A stretch of DNA of 64,000 bases from Pseudomonadota bacterium (lineage in GTDB: Bacteria; Desulfobacterota; Desulfobulbia; Desulfobulbales; Desulfocapsaceae): NCBI GenBank assembly GCA_018820855.1, contig JAHJNL010000031.1, positions 1 through 64,000 on the forward strand, given 5' to 3'. The notes under the pieces were generated by a model that saw only the letters and a program-made list of their open reading frames with translations, had not been told where the DNA came from and searched no databases. This document shows positions 17,464-26,645 of this stretch, in pieces. Numbering within the stretch: the stretch's first letter is position 1; the number at the start of each line of letters is the position of its first letter. The position numbers and the translations under genes are program-made.

Positions 17464-19089
17464 CTACTTGCTTCCCAGCAGGGCCGCTCCCACAGCATTA
17501 CCCACCTCGCAATATTCGGGGAATTCCACCGTGGTTCCCAGCCGCTTGGCAACTTTGGGCAGGAAGTAACGGGCGGCAGCGCCGATGCCGATGAGGGGGA
17601 TCTTCAGGCAGAATTCCACCCGCAGCACCGGGTGGTCACTACGGGTGGAGATGAAGGAGGTAAGAGATTTTCCCCAGTAGTGGTGTATAACATAGTCGAT
17701 GAGCAGATCTTCGATCCTGGCTTCCGTCATCCTTACGATTTTTTTGCAAAAGGCCTTTGCACTCATGTCCAGAAGCGCTCCGAGTATTTCTGCTCCGGCC
17801 TGTGCCTTGTTTTTGTCACCGATGTCGATTTTTCCAAGCACATGCAGGGCGTCGGTGGGGGTGAACCCTGTCTCCAGGATGATCTGACTCCTGGCCAGTC
17901 GTTCCAGCTGCTTTTCCAGTGGCACTCCGGAGAAGCCGGTCTTTTCCCGGATGGTGTCAGCCGTTGACGGTCCTGCACCTGCCAGTGTCAAAATGATGGC
18001 GTCGGTCTGGTTAGAGGCGTCGAATCCGGGCAGCAAAGAGATGCACTTGGCCTTGTGTTTTGCTCCCAGCCAGCTTGTGACCTCGGGAAAGCCTTTGGCC
18101 ATGGCCAGGGGGATTACCCGGGCAGGTCCAAGATGAATTTCTCCATTCTCATCCACCAGCACATGACTGTCGCCGCCAATACCGCCTGTGAACATATCCA
18201 CGGCCTCGACATGAGTGTGCCAGTCACCGACTTTGCAGCCTTCAGGGGAGAGTACTGTTTTGCCATCTTTGATCATGGCAATATCGGTGGTGGTACCGCC
18301 TACATCAACGACCAGGCCGTGTTCTACTCCCTGAGCCGTGCCAAACCCGGCGGTACAGGCAGGGCCACTGGCCACGGTAATACCTGCCTGTTCAATGGCA
18401 TCATTGATGGTAACCTGATCTCCGTTGCCGGCAATGAGAACTACGGGGCAGTGGAGGTCATTCTTGAGCATAGCCGCCTGCACTCCTATGACATAGGCCT
18501 CCATCAGGGGCATGAGCTTGGCATGGAGAGCAGCGGTGGCAGCACGTTCCCGCATACCTGCATGCTGGCTGATCTTGTGGGAGCAGAAGACCGGTTTCGG
18601 ATCGATCATGGAGATGGCCTTTTCCGTGACCATTTCATGGGTGGGATTGACCATGGACATGGCTGAGCAGACTGCATAGGCGTCTACATCGTTGCGTAGT
18701 CCTCGAATGGTGTCGATGATATTGTCGATGTCAAGAGGCTCTTCCTCTTTCCCCATGATGTTATGGCCGCCTTTGATAAAGACCGTGGCCGCAATGGGAA
18801 GTCTGAAGTGTTTGACGTAACCGATGATAAATGCCGCAACCCGAGCGCCTTTTTTTTCTACCACAGCATTGGTGGCAAGGGTTGTGGACAGCGCCAGACG
18901 GGAGATGCGGTCCTTGCTGACACCGGATTTTTCCAGGAGGCTGCTCAGGGCCCAACCGGTGGACAGTGCCAGGTGGTGGTGGGTGGTGGGTTCCTTGGCT
19001 GTGGCCAGGATAGTTCCGTTTGTTGCGTCCAGGAGTACTGCGTCGGTATAGGTGCCGCCGGTGTCGATGCCGATGATATAGTTTGACAT
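17464..19089 (-). CDS. Hydantoinase/oxoprolinase family protein (HyuA-like, short form)
   Basis: A 541-residue member of the hydantoinase/5-oxoprolinase ASKHA family, ATP-dependent amidohydrolases. The first phosphate loop is IIGIDTGGTYTDAVLLD (residues 4-20) and the second is VVDVGGTTTDIAMI near 280. ALSTTLATNAVVEKKGARV is also typical. HyuA proteins are usually near 700 residues; this is a short form without the C-terminal beta domain, and no HyuB partner is adjacent. The ATG at 19089 gives the canonical start MSNYIIGID; the 35-residue extension upstream lacks similarity. The substrate cannot be inferred. The 390-base gap up to fabI holds no evident gene. Confidence 0.8.
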   Translation of the reverse strand: MSNYIIGIDTGGTYTDAVLLDATNGTILATAKEPTTHHHLALSTGWALSSLLEKSGVSKDRISRLALSTTLATNAVVEKKGARVAAFIIGYVKHFRLPIAATVFIKGGHNIMGKEEEPLDIDNIIDTIRGLRNDVDAYAVCSAMSMVNPTHEMVTEKAISMIDPKPVFCSHKISQHAGMRERAATAALHAKLMPLMEAYVIGVQAAMLKNDLHCPVVLIAGNGDQVTINDAIEQAGITVASGPACTAGFGTAQGVEHGLVVDVGGTTTDIAMIKDGKTVLSPEGCKVGDWHTHVEAVDMFTGGIGGDSHVLVDENGEIHLGPARVIPLAMAKGFPEVTSWLGAKHKAKCISLLPGFDASNQTDAIILTLAGAGPSTADTIREKTGFSGVPLEKQLERLARSQIILETGFTPTDALHVLGKIDIGDKNKAQAGAEILGALLDMSAKAFCKKIVRMTEARIEDLLIDYVIHHYWGKSLTSFISTRSDHPVLRVEFCLKIPLIGIGAAARYFLPKVAKRLGTTVEFPEYCEVGNAVGAALLGSK

Positions 19090-19481
19090 GGGTCTTGGAT
19101 CCGTAGTTGAAGAAGGTATGGTATGGGACCATTGATTATTGTGTATTGTTCCCGTAAGATATACCGCAAAGCAGCAATTGGGGCAATCATCCATTGTGTC
19201 TTGTGGTCGGGATTTTCCTGGTGTATCTTGGGGAAAATGGATTGAAATCAGAAGAAAAGTTTCATTTTTAATGGCTGCTATGAAAAATAAGGGTTTTCGT
19301 TCAAGGTCAGGTCGGCGCAGACTGCCAGTCGTCTCATCGGGTGAGAAGGGAATAGTTCAAGGCGGCTCTCCGATGCGTTGAAAGTTTTTTGCGAGTATTA
19401 TTAACGCTTAGCTATCTTTGGTCACAAACGCAGGGTACGTTCCACCCTGAAGAGGTATCCTGGGATGAGAAAAGGGAGATC

Positions 19482-20297
19482 ATGAGTTTTTTACAGATTG
19501 AGAATAAGTGTTTTGTGGTGTTCGGCCTAGCCAATAAAAAATCGGTGGCAGCTGCCGTGGCCAGGGTTTTAGTAGAAGAGGGGGCCAGAGTCATTCACGT
19601 GGTGCGTTCCGACGAGCGGGCCCAGGCGGCCCGCAAGCTCTTCCCCGATTCTCCTGTTTTCATTTGCGATGTGGAGGATGAGGCAAATATCATCAGAGTA
19701 CGCGAAGAGATCGGCAAGGCTGTGGGAGAGGCGGAGGGCGGCCGCATTGACGGCCTTGTCCATTCCATTGCCTTTGCCAATTACTCGGAAGGCTTGAAGC
19801 CCTTTCACGGCACCCTGAAAAAAGACTTTCTCCAGGCTGTCGACATTTCCTGTTTTTCTTTTATCTCCATCTCCAATCACTTTCGTGAGCTCTTCACCCC
19901 TGAAGCCTCGGTGGTCACCATCTCTATTTCCACCACCACTATGGCAGCGGAAAATTACGGCTATATGGCTCCGATCAAGGCAGCGCTTAATTCATCACTC
20001 TGTTTCCTGGCCAAGTCCTTTTCCACCTTTTCGCAGGTTCGTTTCAATGCCGTGGCACCCAGTCTGCTCAAGACCTCGGCCTCGGCCGGGATTCCTGGCT
20101 ATGTGGACAGCTATCTCTATGCCGAAAAGGCGATTCTGCGCAAAAAGGCCCTGAAGACCCGGGAGGCGGCAGACCTCTGCGCCTTTCTCCTCTCTCCCCG
20201 TTCTTCCGGGATCACGGCCCAGAGCGTGGTGGTGGATGCCGGAATGTCGGTAAACTATTTTGATTCGGAGATCGTAAAAGCAGCGGTCGGTTCCTGA
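19482..20297 (+). CDS. fabI: Enoyl-[acyl-carrier-protein] reductase (FabI-like SDR)
   Basis: A 271-residue short-chain dehydrogenase of the FabI class, the last step of fatty acid elongation. The N-terminal [17 protein letters not shown] is the FabI version of the nucleotide-binding loop. [10 protein letters not shown] is the usual SDR beta-4 motif. The catalytic Tyr-x6-Lys lies in YGYMAPIK, and the C terminus has [18 protein letters not shown] and [15 protein letters not shown]. The start at 19482 with AAGGGAG upstream removes a 31-residue false extension. Some residues deviate from E. coli FabI (FANYSEGL rather than APADQL), so it may be a divergent or second enoyl reductase. Confidence 0.82.
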   Translation: MSFLQIENKCFVVFGLANKKSVAAAVARVLVEEGARVIHVVRSDERAQAARKLFPDSPVFICDVEDEANIIRVREEIGKAVGEAEGGRIDGLVHSIAFANYSEGLKPFHGTLKKDFLQAVDISCFSFISISNHFRELFTPEASVVTISISTTTMAAENYGYMAPIKAALNSSLCFLAKSFSTFSQVRFNAVAPSLLKTSASAGIPGYVDSYLYAEKAILRKKALKTREAADLCAFLLSPRSSGITAQSVVVDAGMSVNYFDSEIVKAAVGS

Positions 20298-20381
20298 GCA
20301 GAGGATTCTTGCCCGGAGCAGGAAAGAAGAGTAGAACGTGAAAAAAAGAAGAATTATGCACAAATTATTACTAGGTGAATC

Positions 20382-21095
20382 ATGACTGCCAAACAGATTG
20401 CCCTGAATGAGAGAATTATCGTTGCCCTGGATGTGGACCGTCCCGAACTTGCCAAAGAGATGGTGAAACGCTGTGAGTCGCATACCCGTTATTTCAAGGT
20501 TGGGCTGCAGCTCTTTATGGCCAGTTATTTTGAGGTGGTGGACTGGATTCTGGACCGTGGTCACAAAGTGATGCTGGACCTGAAATTCTTTGATATCCCG
20601 GAGACCGTGAAACTGGCCGTAGAACAGGTCAATAACCGGGGGGTGTCCCTTGCCACCATCCACGGTAATGATGCCATTATCCGCGCCGCTCTGGAGGCAC
20701 GGGGGGACTTGCAGCTCCTGGCCGTAACCGTGCTTACCAGTTTCGGGGAAGAAGACCTGCGAGCCATGGGGATGACCCAGTCCGTGGAAGATCTGGTCCT
20801 GTACCGGGCCAGACGTGCCCTGGAACTGGGCTGTGACGGGGTTGTCTCCTCCGGTCTGGAAGCGGAACGGTTGCGTAAAGATCTGGGTGATAAATTGCTC
20901 ATCGTTACTCCCGGTATCCGTCCCGGTGCCAACGTCCGTGACGGGTCAGATGACCAGAAGCGCATCATCACCGCAGGCCGCGCCATTGCCACCGGTGCCG
21001 ATCATGTGGTGGTGGGGCGGCCCATCACCAAGGCCGATGATCCCATCAGGGTTATTGCAGAGATGCAGGCGGATATCAGCAAGAGCCTTTCCTGA
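20382..21095 (+). CDS. pyrF: Orotidine 5'-phosphate decarboxylase
   Basis: A 237-residue TIM-barrel enzyme for the last step of UMP synthesis. Conserved motifs are IVALDVDRPELA (residues 12-23), KVGLQLF, the catalytic segment VMLDLKFFDIPETV with the Asp-Lys-x-x-Asp pattern, TVLTSFGEE, VTPGIRPG and HVVVGRPITKADDP. Length is normal. It lies 84 bases after fabI on the same strand and may be co-transcribed. A REP-pair element starts 30 bases beyond its stop. Confidence 0.96.
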   Translation: MTAKQIALNERIIVALDVDRPELAKEMVKRCESHTRYFKVGLQLFMASYFEVVDWILDRGHKVMLDLKFFDIPETVKLAVEQVNNRGVSLATIHGNDAIIRAALEARGDLQLLAVTVLTSFGEEDLRAMGMTQSVEDLVLYRARRALELGCDGVVSSGLEAERLRKDLGDKLLIVTPGIRPGANVRDGSDDQKRIITAGRAIATGADHVVVGRPITKADDPIRVIAEMQADISKSLS

Positions 21096-21124
21096 TACCT
21101 GGTGTGGGCTGGAGGAAAGAGAGT

Positions 21125-21221
21125 TCTGTGGGAGCGAATTCATTCGCGAAATCGGTGGTATTGCGGGCAACTGGTCTGGTTGCGTCGTGCGGGGGATGTC
21201 CGCGGTTGAAACCGCTCCTAC
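21125..21221 (+). repeat. REP pair (REPIN), copy 1
   Basis: A REP-like palindrome reading GTGGGAGCGAATTCATTCGC (from 21129) faces an inverted second copy, CGCGGTTGAAACCGCTCCTAC (21201-21221), with about 50 bases between. The GTGGGAGCG...CGCGAA form is that of REP sequences common in Pseudomonas and other gammaproteobacteria. A second pair, closer to consensus, lies at 23303-23400. REPINs are mobilised by RAYT transposases; none is encoded in this window. Confidence 0.8.
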
Positions 21222-21264
21222 TTGGCGAGTGATTCTATAAACTCTGTTCTTCTTTTGTTCCCCA

Positions 21265-21729
21265 ATGCAGAATAAAACAAAATTCTCCTTTCGCTTTCTC
21301 TCTGCCAGGACCTGTAGGGCGGAAATTCTCGCATCCGTCTATGCGGAAGATGAAAAACTGCATCAACTCAATCGCCTCCAGTCGCTTCTTCAGAATTCAT
21401 CAGCAGAACGGCTCTACTTTGTCCTGGCCAGGCATAAGAATGAGCCCGTTGCCTTGCTTCAGCTCTGCCGGGAAAGAAAAAAACAGTGCTGTTTCAGGAT
21501 TCGCGGTTTGTATACCCATCACCGCTTTCGCAATCGATCTCTGGCCACCCGTCTCCTGCAGCTTGCCTGCAAGTGCGTCTCTGAATTTCAAGAGGGCGAA
21601 GAAATCCTCTCCTTTATTCTTCCGACAAATCTCCCTTCACTTGCCGCACATGGGCATGCCGGTTTTTTTCCTGCCACCAGGCAGGGTCTCCAGCCGGAAA
21701 GACATCTCTGTCTCGCCTGGACCAGATAA
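21265..21729 (+). CDS. GNAT-family N-acetyltransferase
   Basis: A 154-residue protein with the GNAT fold pattern: VYAEDEKLHQLNRL N-terminal helices, a beta-4 strand IRGLYTHHRFRNR followed by the acetyl-CoA-loop-like RNRSLATRLLQLA (residues 90-102), and ILPTNLPSLAAHGHAGFFPA, which matches the family's N-x-x-x-...-GF end. The pyrophosphate loop is imperfect (RNRSLA rather than RGxGxG/A). Substrate unknown. It lies between the two REPINs, just before gadB, in the same orientation. It ends with an unusual Cys-containing C terminus. Confidence 0.6.
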   Translation: MQNKTKFSFRFLSARTCRAEILASVYAEDEKLHQLNRLQSLLQNSSAERLYFVLARHKNEPVALLQLCRERKKQCCFRIRGLYTHHRFRNRSLATRLLQLACKCVSEFQEGEEILSFILPTNLPSLAAHGHAGFFPATRQGLQPERHLCLAWTR

Positions 21730-21885
21730 GGGGAAGGACTGCCTCTGCTTCTTTTCTTGTGTGCTTGACAATCTGCCGTGCACAGGAAAGAATGGTACAA
21801 TGGGAAAAGATTAAAAAGATCTGCCACCAGCAAAGGGAATTTTGTTCACCTCAAGTTCCCGTCATATAACCGGAGAAATGACTTA

Positions 21886-23286
21886 ATGCATGATCAGAAA
21901 AAAGTTCAAGATCCTGTCGCAGAAGAATCCGCGCTTACCCCCACCTATGCAGCACGGGAAATGACCACTACTATTCCCAAACACCGGATTCCGGAACAGA
22001 GCACCGCACCCCAGACGATTTACAATGTCATTCATGATGAGTTGATTATGGACGGCAATTCACGGCAGAACCTGGCGACCTTTGTCACCACCTGGATGGA
22101 ACCGGAAGCGGCTCAACTGATGAGTGACTGTTTTGATAAAAACATGATCGATAAAGACGAGTATCCGCAAACTGCTGAAATCGAGAGCCGCTGTGTGAGT
22201 ATGTTGGCCGATTTGTGGAATTCACCGGATCATGAAACTGCAACCGGCACCTCGACCATCGGTTCCAGCGAAGCGGCAATGCTTGGCGGTATGGCGATGA
22301 AGTGGAACTGGCGGGAGAAGATGAAGCGGGCTGGTAAAGAGACCTCTAAGCCGAATATTGTCATGGGGGCAAATACCCAGATTTGCTGGCACAAGTTCTG
22401 TAAATATTGGGATGTTGAGGCCCGTGAGGTCCCCTGTGAAGGCAATCGCTTCACCTTGAATGCTGAAGAAGCCTTGCAACTGGTCGATGAAAATACCATC
22501 GGCGTGATTGTGATAATGGGGAGTACCTTTGATGGCTCCTATGAACCGGTCAAGGATGTGGCTTTAGGCCTGGATCGTTATCAAGAGCAGACCGGTATCG
22601 ATATCCCTATCCATGTCGATGGTGCCAGTGGTGGATTTGTCGCTCCTTTTATCCAGCCGGAACTGGAATGGGACTTTCGTATTCCGCGGGTGGTGTCGAT
22701 CAATGCTTCAGGTCATAAATATGGCCTGGTGTACCCCGGGGTCGGCTGGGTACTGTGGCGGGATAAAGTGCATTTGCCGGAAGACCTGGTCTTTCATGTC
22801 AGTTATCTGGGAGGAGACATGGTTGATTTCTCGATCAATTTTTCTCGTCCCGGCAATCAGGTCGTTGCCCAGTATTACAATTTTTTGCGTCTGGGTGTGG
22901 ATGGCTATCGTCGCATCCATCAGGCCTGTCAGGATGTGGCCTTGTATCTGTCCGGGGAAATCGCTAAGCTGGGTCCTTTTGAGCTCATTACCAACGGCAG
23001 TGACATACCGGTATTTTGCTGGAAATTAAAAGAGGAAGTGGCTGAGACGGGAAATTTTTCCTTGTTTGATATGGCCGACAAGTTACGCGAACGGGGTTGG
23101 CTGGTGCCTGCCTATCCGATGCCGGCCAATTGCCAGGAGTTGATCGTTCAGCGTATTGTTGTCAAAGAGGGGTTCAGTCGCGATATGGCAGATATGTTAC
23201 TCAAAGACATGCACCGCGCTCTCAAATGGTTTCAGAAGCAGCCTCATTATGTTGCCAAAAAGGAAGGATCGCATTTTTCCCATTAA
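21886..23286 (+). CDS. gadB: Glutamate decarboxylase (PLP)
   Basis: A 466-residue group II PLP decarboxylase that converts glutamate to GABA, consuming a cytoplasmic proton. The family signature TSTIGSSEAAMLGGMAMKWNWR (about residues 125-146), the HVDGASGGFVAPF segment and the PLP lysine in INASGHKYGLVYPG are intact. Length equals E. coli GadA/B (466). The start MHDQKK at 21886 is preferred over the longer frame to 21778 because it gives the normal length. No GadC antiporter is nearby. The next gene is a nitrilase-family protein and then an AraC regulator. It is bracketed by REPINs, suggesting possible lateral acquisition. Confidence 0.95.
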   Translation: MHDQKKVQDPVAEESALTPTYAAREMTTTIPKHRIPEQSTAPQTIYNVIHDELIMDGNSRQNLATFVTTWMEPEAAQLMSDCFDKNMIDKDEYPQTAEIESRCVSMLADLWNSPDHETATGTSTIGSSEAAMLGGMAMKWNWREKMKRAGKETSKPNIVMGANTQICWHKFCKYWDVEAREVPCEGNRFTLNAEEALQLVDENTIGVIVIMGSTFDGSYEPVKDVALGLDRYQEQTGIDIPIHVDGASGGFVAPFIQPELEWDFRIPRVVSINASGHKYGLVYPGVGWVLWRDKVHLPEDLVFHVSYLGGDMVDFSINFSRPGNQVVAQYYNFLRLGVDGYRRIHQACQDVALYLSGEIAKLGPFELITNGSDIPVFCWKLKEEVAETGNFSLFDMADKLRERGWLVPAYPMPANCQELIVQRIVVKEGFSRDMADMLLKDMHRALKWFQKQPHYVAKKEGSHFSH

Positions 23287-23302
23287 GAGAGCATAACATA
23301 TG

Positions 23303-23401
23303 TTTGTGGGAGCGGATTTATCCGCGAACGGTGGTTGGTGCGGCCCGCTGTCTGTGTAAACAGTGTGAGTGGCTCTTCGCGGCTGAAGCCGCTCCCACAG
23401 T
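23303..23401 (+). repeat. REP pair (REPIN), copy 2
   Basis: GTGGGAGCGGATTTATCCGC (from 23307) continues to GAA, and the inverted partner TTCGCGGCTGAAGCCGCTCC runs on to CACAG at 23400. The two face each other across about 47 bases and could form one long hairpin. Both arms match the gammaproteobacterial REP consensus closely. It lies between gadB and the nitrilase-family gene, 16 bases after the gadB stop. The transcript end of gadB probably lies here, since REPINs often sit 3' of genes. Confidence 0.85.
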
Positions 23402-23462
23402 ATAGAGTGAATTATTTGTTGTTGAGTTGTCCCTTGCGAGTCAGAAGGAGTTGTCAGTCACA

Positions 23463-24578
23463 ATGAGTACTAATAATATCAAACAATTGCAGCGCTGTAA
23501 TGACGGTACGCCCCAGTACAACAAAAAGGTACAGGAGAGTTACCGAAAATTGCAGCTTCGCCTGTCGATATATGAGCAGCTGCCGCAACGGGGCAGGGGC
23601 ATTCGTCTGGGGATCTACCAGGCTGAAGCTGACTGCGGTACAGATGCCACTGAAAAAAATATGCAACGTCTTGAGGCGGCCGTCAAACAGGCGAAAAAAT
23701 TTGACACCCAATTGCTCACCTTCCCCGAATTGTATGTTCCCGGGTATACGCTTGATCCCGCATCGGCCCGTTCTGTGTGCGAATATCAGGATGGCCCGAG
23801 TATTTCCCGGGCACGGCAGATTGCCCGCGAAAACAGCATCGGGCTGATCGTCCCCTATGGTGAACAATACGATGCCCCCGGCGGCAAGAGTTATTTCTTC
23901 GACAGTATTGCGATCATCAGCGAACAGGGCGAACTCCTGGACAGTTACCGGAAAACCCATTTATACGCCCAGCAGGAAAGAGATAATTGGGATTTTGGCG
24001 ACAGTGATTTTCCGGTGCACAATATACACGGATTCCCGGTCGGAATTCTCAACTGCTATGAATGTGAATTCCCGGAATTGGTACGTATCCTGGCCTTGAA
24101 CGGGGCGAAACTGGTGGTTGGGCCCACAGCAGCGGATACCTATTACCGCATGCCAAACGGTGAAAGGAGCAAGGTCCCGTATCCCGATGTATCAAGAGTC
24201 CAGTTTCCCGCTCATGCAATGGCCAATAACCTGTTTTTTGCCTACTGCAACCGCACCGGTTTTGAAAGCCGCGATGGTGATTCCTGGCATTATCGGGGAA
24301 ACAGTATTGTTTACGGGCCGCACGGTGACGAAGTGATAGCCGCCCGTCATCAGCAGGATACCTTGCTTATTGCCGACTGTGTTCCGGATTATTACGGGCG
24401 TACCCATCCTGAGCCGGATTTTTTTTACCTCAAAGACCGACGTCCGGAACTGTATCAACAATTGGTTGCAAAACAGGCAAAATTTGTTGATATAAGCGGA
24501 GATAAAGTTGAAGAGGAAGAGGATTATTTTTCAGGTAATTTTTGTTACCCGGACAGCAGGAAAGACAATACTGATTAA
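23463..24578 (+). CDS. Carbon-nitrogen hydrolase (nitrilase superfamily)
   Basis: A 371-residue member of the nitrilase superfamily with the full catalytic set: Glu in LLTFPELYVPGY, Lys in YRKTHLYAQQE and Cys in GILNCYECEFPELVR. Branch members hydrolyse amides, nitriles or carbamoyl amines (for example N-carbamoylputrescine). An additional N-terminal helix-rich extension of about 45 residues precedes the hydrolase domain. The ATG at 23463 has AAGGAG upstream; the TTG at 23427 is less likely. Adjacent gadB suggests amino-acid or GABA-amide metabolism, but the substrate cannot be named. Confidence 0.82.
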   Translation: MSTNNIKQLQRCNDGTPQYNKKVQESYRKLQLRLSIYEQLPQRGRGIRLGIYQAEADCGTDATEKNMQRLEAAVKQAKKFDTQLLTFPELYVPGYTLDPASARSVCEYQDGPSISRARQIARENSIGLIVPYGEQYDAPGGKSYFFDSIAIISEQGELLDSYRKTHLYAQQERDNWDFGDSDFPVHNIHGFPVGILNCYECEFPELVRILALNGAKLVVGPTAADTYYRMPNGERSKVPYPDVSRVQFPAHAMANNLFFAYCNRTGFESRDGDSWHYRGNSIVYGPHGDEVIAARHQQDTLLIADCVPDYYGRTHPEPDFFYLKDRRPELYQQLVAKQAKFVDISGDKVEEEEDYFSGNFCYPDSRKDNTD

Positions 24579-24639
24579 CTGCTTATACCGAGTATATCTT
24601 TTTTGACTACTGGCTTGATCAATATTCTCAACAGGTTCC

Positions 24640-25527
24640 ATGAACACTGAATTTATTCTTCCGCGCTTTTTTCACGAACAGCAGCAGTTCAACCTCCTGG
24701 CAATTGATGATTTCTCCTGCGTGGAATACCGGCATTGTCAGGAACAACGTGAAAACAGGATACTGGTGACCTCCTATCTGTTTGTGGTGGTCTTAAGTGG
24801 CAGGAAAATTATCCATACCGAAGAGGGTGATCTGCACATAGAGGCCGGGAATGCCTTCTTTGCCAGAAAAGGCTCCTATCTCTTTTCGGAAATTCTTTCC
24901 AAAGAAGACGAATACCGGACGCTTATATTCTTCATCGACGATGCCTTTCTTGCCGGTTTTCTCCGGCGGCATCCTCCCCGTTTGCAAGGGGCCAGCCCGG
25001 CAGTCCCAATTTTTCAGGTGCAGGTGACCCCTCTTCTTCGCTCAGGCATTGACTCTCTGTTACCCTACTTTCTGCACAACTCTAAGTTCAGCCGGGAGTT
25101 GCTGCATCTTAAACTTGATGAGCTGCTTCTTTTGATCAGCGAAGCCGACGCGGAAGGCAACTTTCAGGGATTTTTGCAGGATCTTCATTCAAGCCGCAGG
25201 CAGAGTCTTTTGCGAGTGATGGAGCAATATTACGGTCGCCAGGTGTCCATTACAGAGCTTGCCGCATTATCAGGGCGCAGCCTGAGCACGTTTAAACGTG
25301 AGTTTAAGGAACTTTTTCAGGAGACTCCGAAGAGATGGATTAATAAGAAACGTCTGGACGAAGCGCGTTTTTTGTTTGGGACTTCGGATATGACAGTATC
25401 TGAGATCTGTTTTGCGGTCGGTTTTGAAAATATATCCTATTTCAGTCAGCTTTTCAAAAAGCAATTCGGCTGTTCGCCAAGTGAGATAAAACAGGACCAG
25501 AAAGAACAGGAATTGAGCCGCATTTGA
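24640..25527 (+). CDS. AraC-family transcriptional regulator
   Basis: A 295-residue regulator. The C-terminal 100 residues hold the two AraC helix-turn-helix motifs: SITELAALSGRSLSTFKREF (about 202-221) and the second around MTVSEICFAVGFENISYFS, followed by the usual FKKQFGCSPSE. The N-terminal half is a cupin-like sensor (ILVTSYLFVVVLSGRKIIH, then GNAFFARKGSYLF). It follows the nitrilase gene by 61 bases in the same direction, so it probably controls the gadB/nitrilase segment. The inducer is not predictable. Confidence 0.88.
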   Translation: MNTEFILPRFFHEQQQFNLLAIDDFSCVEYRHCQEQRENRILVTSYLFVVVLSGRKIIHTEEGDLHIEAGNAFFARKGSYLFSEILSKEDEYRTLIFFIDDAFLAGFLRRHPPRLQGASPAVPIFQVQVTPLLRSGIDSLLPYFLHNSKFSRELLHLKLDELLLLISEADAEGNFQGFLQDLHSSRRQSLLRVMEQYYGRQVSITELAALSGRSLSTFKREFKELFQETPKRWINKKRLDEARFLFGTSDMTVSEICFAVGFENISYFSQLFKKQFGCSPSEIKQDQKEQELSRI

Positions 25528-25611
25528 CAGCGAAAGATTTTTTTTTTGCCTATGGTACTGACAATGGAAATGCCATGGAGGCAGGTCTTTAGGTTACAGG
25601 GAGGAATGACT

Positions 25612-26169
25612 ATGAAGAAAAGAAGAATAGTTGGTTTGATGCTGTTGTTTGTTTTGTTTGCAGGGCAGATCTACGCCGGAGACTTTGTCCTCACCAGCCC
25701 GACCATGCTTACCGGCAGCAGCATGGGTCAGGAGCAGTTGTTCAATGGCTTTGGCTGTAGCGGCGATAATATTTCGCCGGAACTCAATTGGTCCGGTGAG
25801 CCATCCGGAACCAAGAGTTTTGCCGTGACGGTGTATGATCCGGACGCCCCCACAGGCAGTGGCTGGTGGCATTGGCTTGTCTTTAATATTCCGCCATCGG
25901 TGCATCAGTTGGTCAAGGGCAGTGGCACTGTTGAGACTGGTTCAGCGCCAGCAGGCAGCGTTCAGGCTCGAACCGATTTCGGCAGCACAGGGTATGGCGG
26001 TGCCTGTCCGCCGGAAGGGAATAAGCCCCATCGCTATCAGTTTACCGTCTGGGCCCTTGATGTTGAGACCCTGCCCCTCGATAAAGATGCTTCGGGCGCT
26101 ATGGTCGGATTTTTTCTGGGTCAGCATCAGCTGGGGCAGGCCGGGATCACTGTCTATTATGGACGATAA
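25612..26169 (+). CDS. Periplasmic PEBP-family protein (YbhB/YbcL-like)
   Basis: A 185-residue protein with a signal peptide (residues 1-22, ending IYA) and a phosphatidylethanolamine-binding-protein fold. Conserved pieces are FGCSGDNISPELNWSGEP, SFAVTVYDPDAPTGSGWWHWLVFNIP and GYGGACPPEGNKPHRYQFTVWAL, including the ligand-site Asp-Pro-Asp-x-P and Pro-His. The ATG at 25612 is preferred: GGAGG lies at a good distance from it but abuts the ATG at 25606. The bacterial function is unclear. It is followed by a strong hairpin at 26226. Confidence 0.9.
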   Translation: MKKRRIVGLMLLFVLFAGQIYAGDFVLTSPTMLTGSSMGQEQLFNGFGCSGDNISPELNWSGEPSGTKSFAVTVYDPDAPTGSGWWHWLVFNIPPSVHQLVKGSGTVETGSAPAGSVQARTDFGSTGYGGACPPEGNKPHRYQFTVWALDVETLPLDKDASGAMVGFFLGQHQLGQAGITVYYGR

Positions 26170-26225
26170 CAGCTGATGGCGTTGTAGAAACTCTTCATCT
26201 GTTTTGTTGTGAATATTTTCAGCTT

Positions 26226-26253
26226 CTGCGGCGTATTATCCGGTACGCCGCAG
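26226..26253 (+). terminator. Hairpin after PEBP gene
   Basis: A perfect 10-base stem (CTGCGGCGTA with TACGCCGCAG) around an 8-base loop lies 56 bases after the PEBP stop. It is not followed by a clear T run, so termination is likely but not certain. Confidence 0.55.
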
Positions 26254-26312
26254 GTCTTCAAATTTACACGCCTTGCCCATGGAATCATGGTACGAAAAAA
26301 AAGAGGAGAGAG

Positions 26313-26645
26313 ATGAAGCACATATTTCCGGAGGCGATCAGGAATCTTCCGCAAGCGGATATCCCCCTGGATGGAATAACGGCATATCTGTCACAGGCCG
26401 ATACCCATCAGATTTTGTTTATGGAATTTGACAAGGATACTGAATTGCCGGAACATGCTCATGCAGCCCAGATGGGAATAGTGCTGGAAGGGAAGATTGA
26501 GCTGCTTATTGATGGTGAAAAGCACTGTTTCGGCAAAGGAGATCGCTATTATATCCCTGAAGGGGTGACACATTCCGGCAGGATATACGCAGGCTATGCA
26601 GATATGACCTTTTTCAATGAGCCGCATCGATACTCTAAGAAATAA
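26313..26645 (+). CDS. Small cupin-domain protein
   Basis: A 110-residue single cupin barrel. Motif 1 is [25 protein letters not shown] (residues 47-71) and motif 2 is [16 protein letters not shown] (81-96). Together they provide two or three His plus a Glu-like position for a metal. There are no other domains. Such proteins are often isomerases or small-molecule sensors, and no substrate can be deduced. An AGAGGAGAGAG ribosome site precedes the ATG. Its TAA overlaps the next start in a TAATG junction. Confidence 0.8.
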   Translation: MKHIFPEAIRNLPQADIPLDGITAYLSQADTHQILFMEFDKDTELPEHAHAAQMGIVLEGKIELLIDGEKHCFGKGDRYYIPEGVTHSGRIYAGYADMTFFNEPHRYSKK

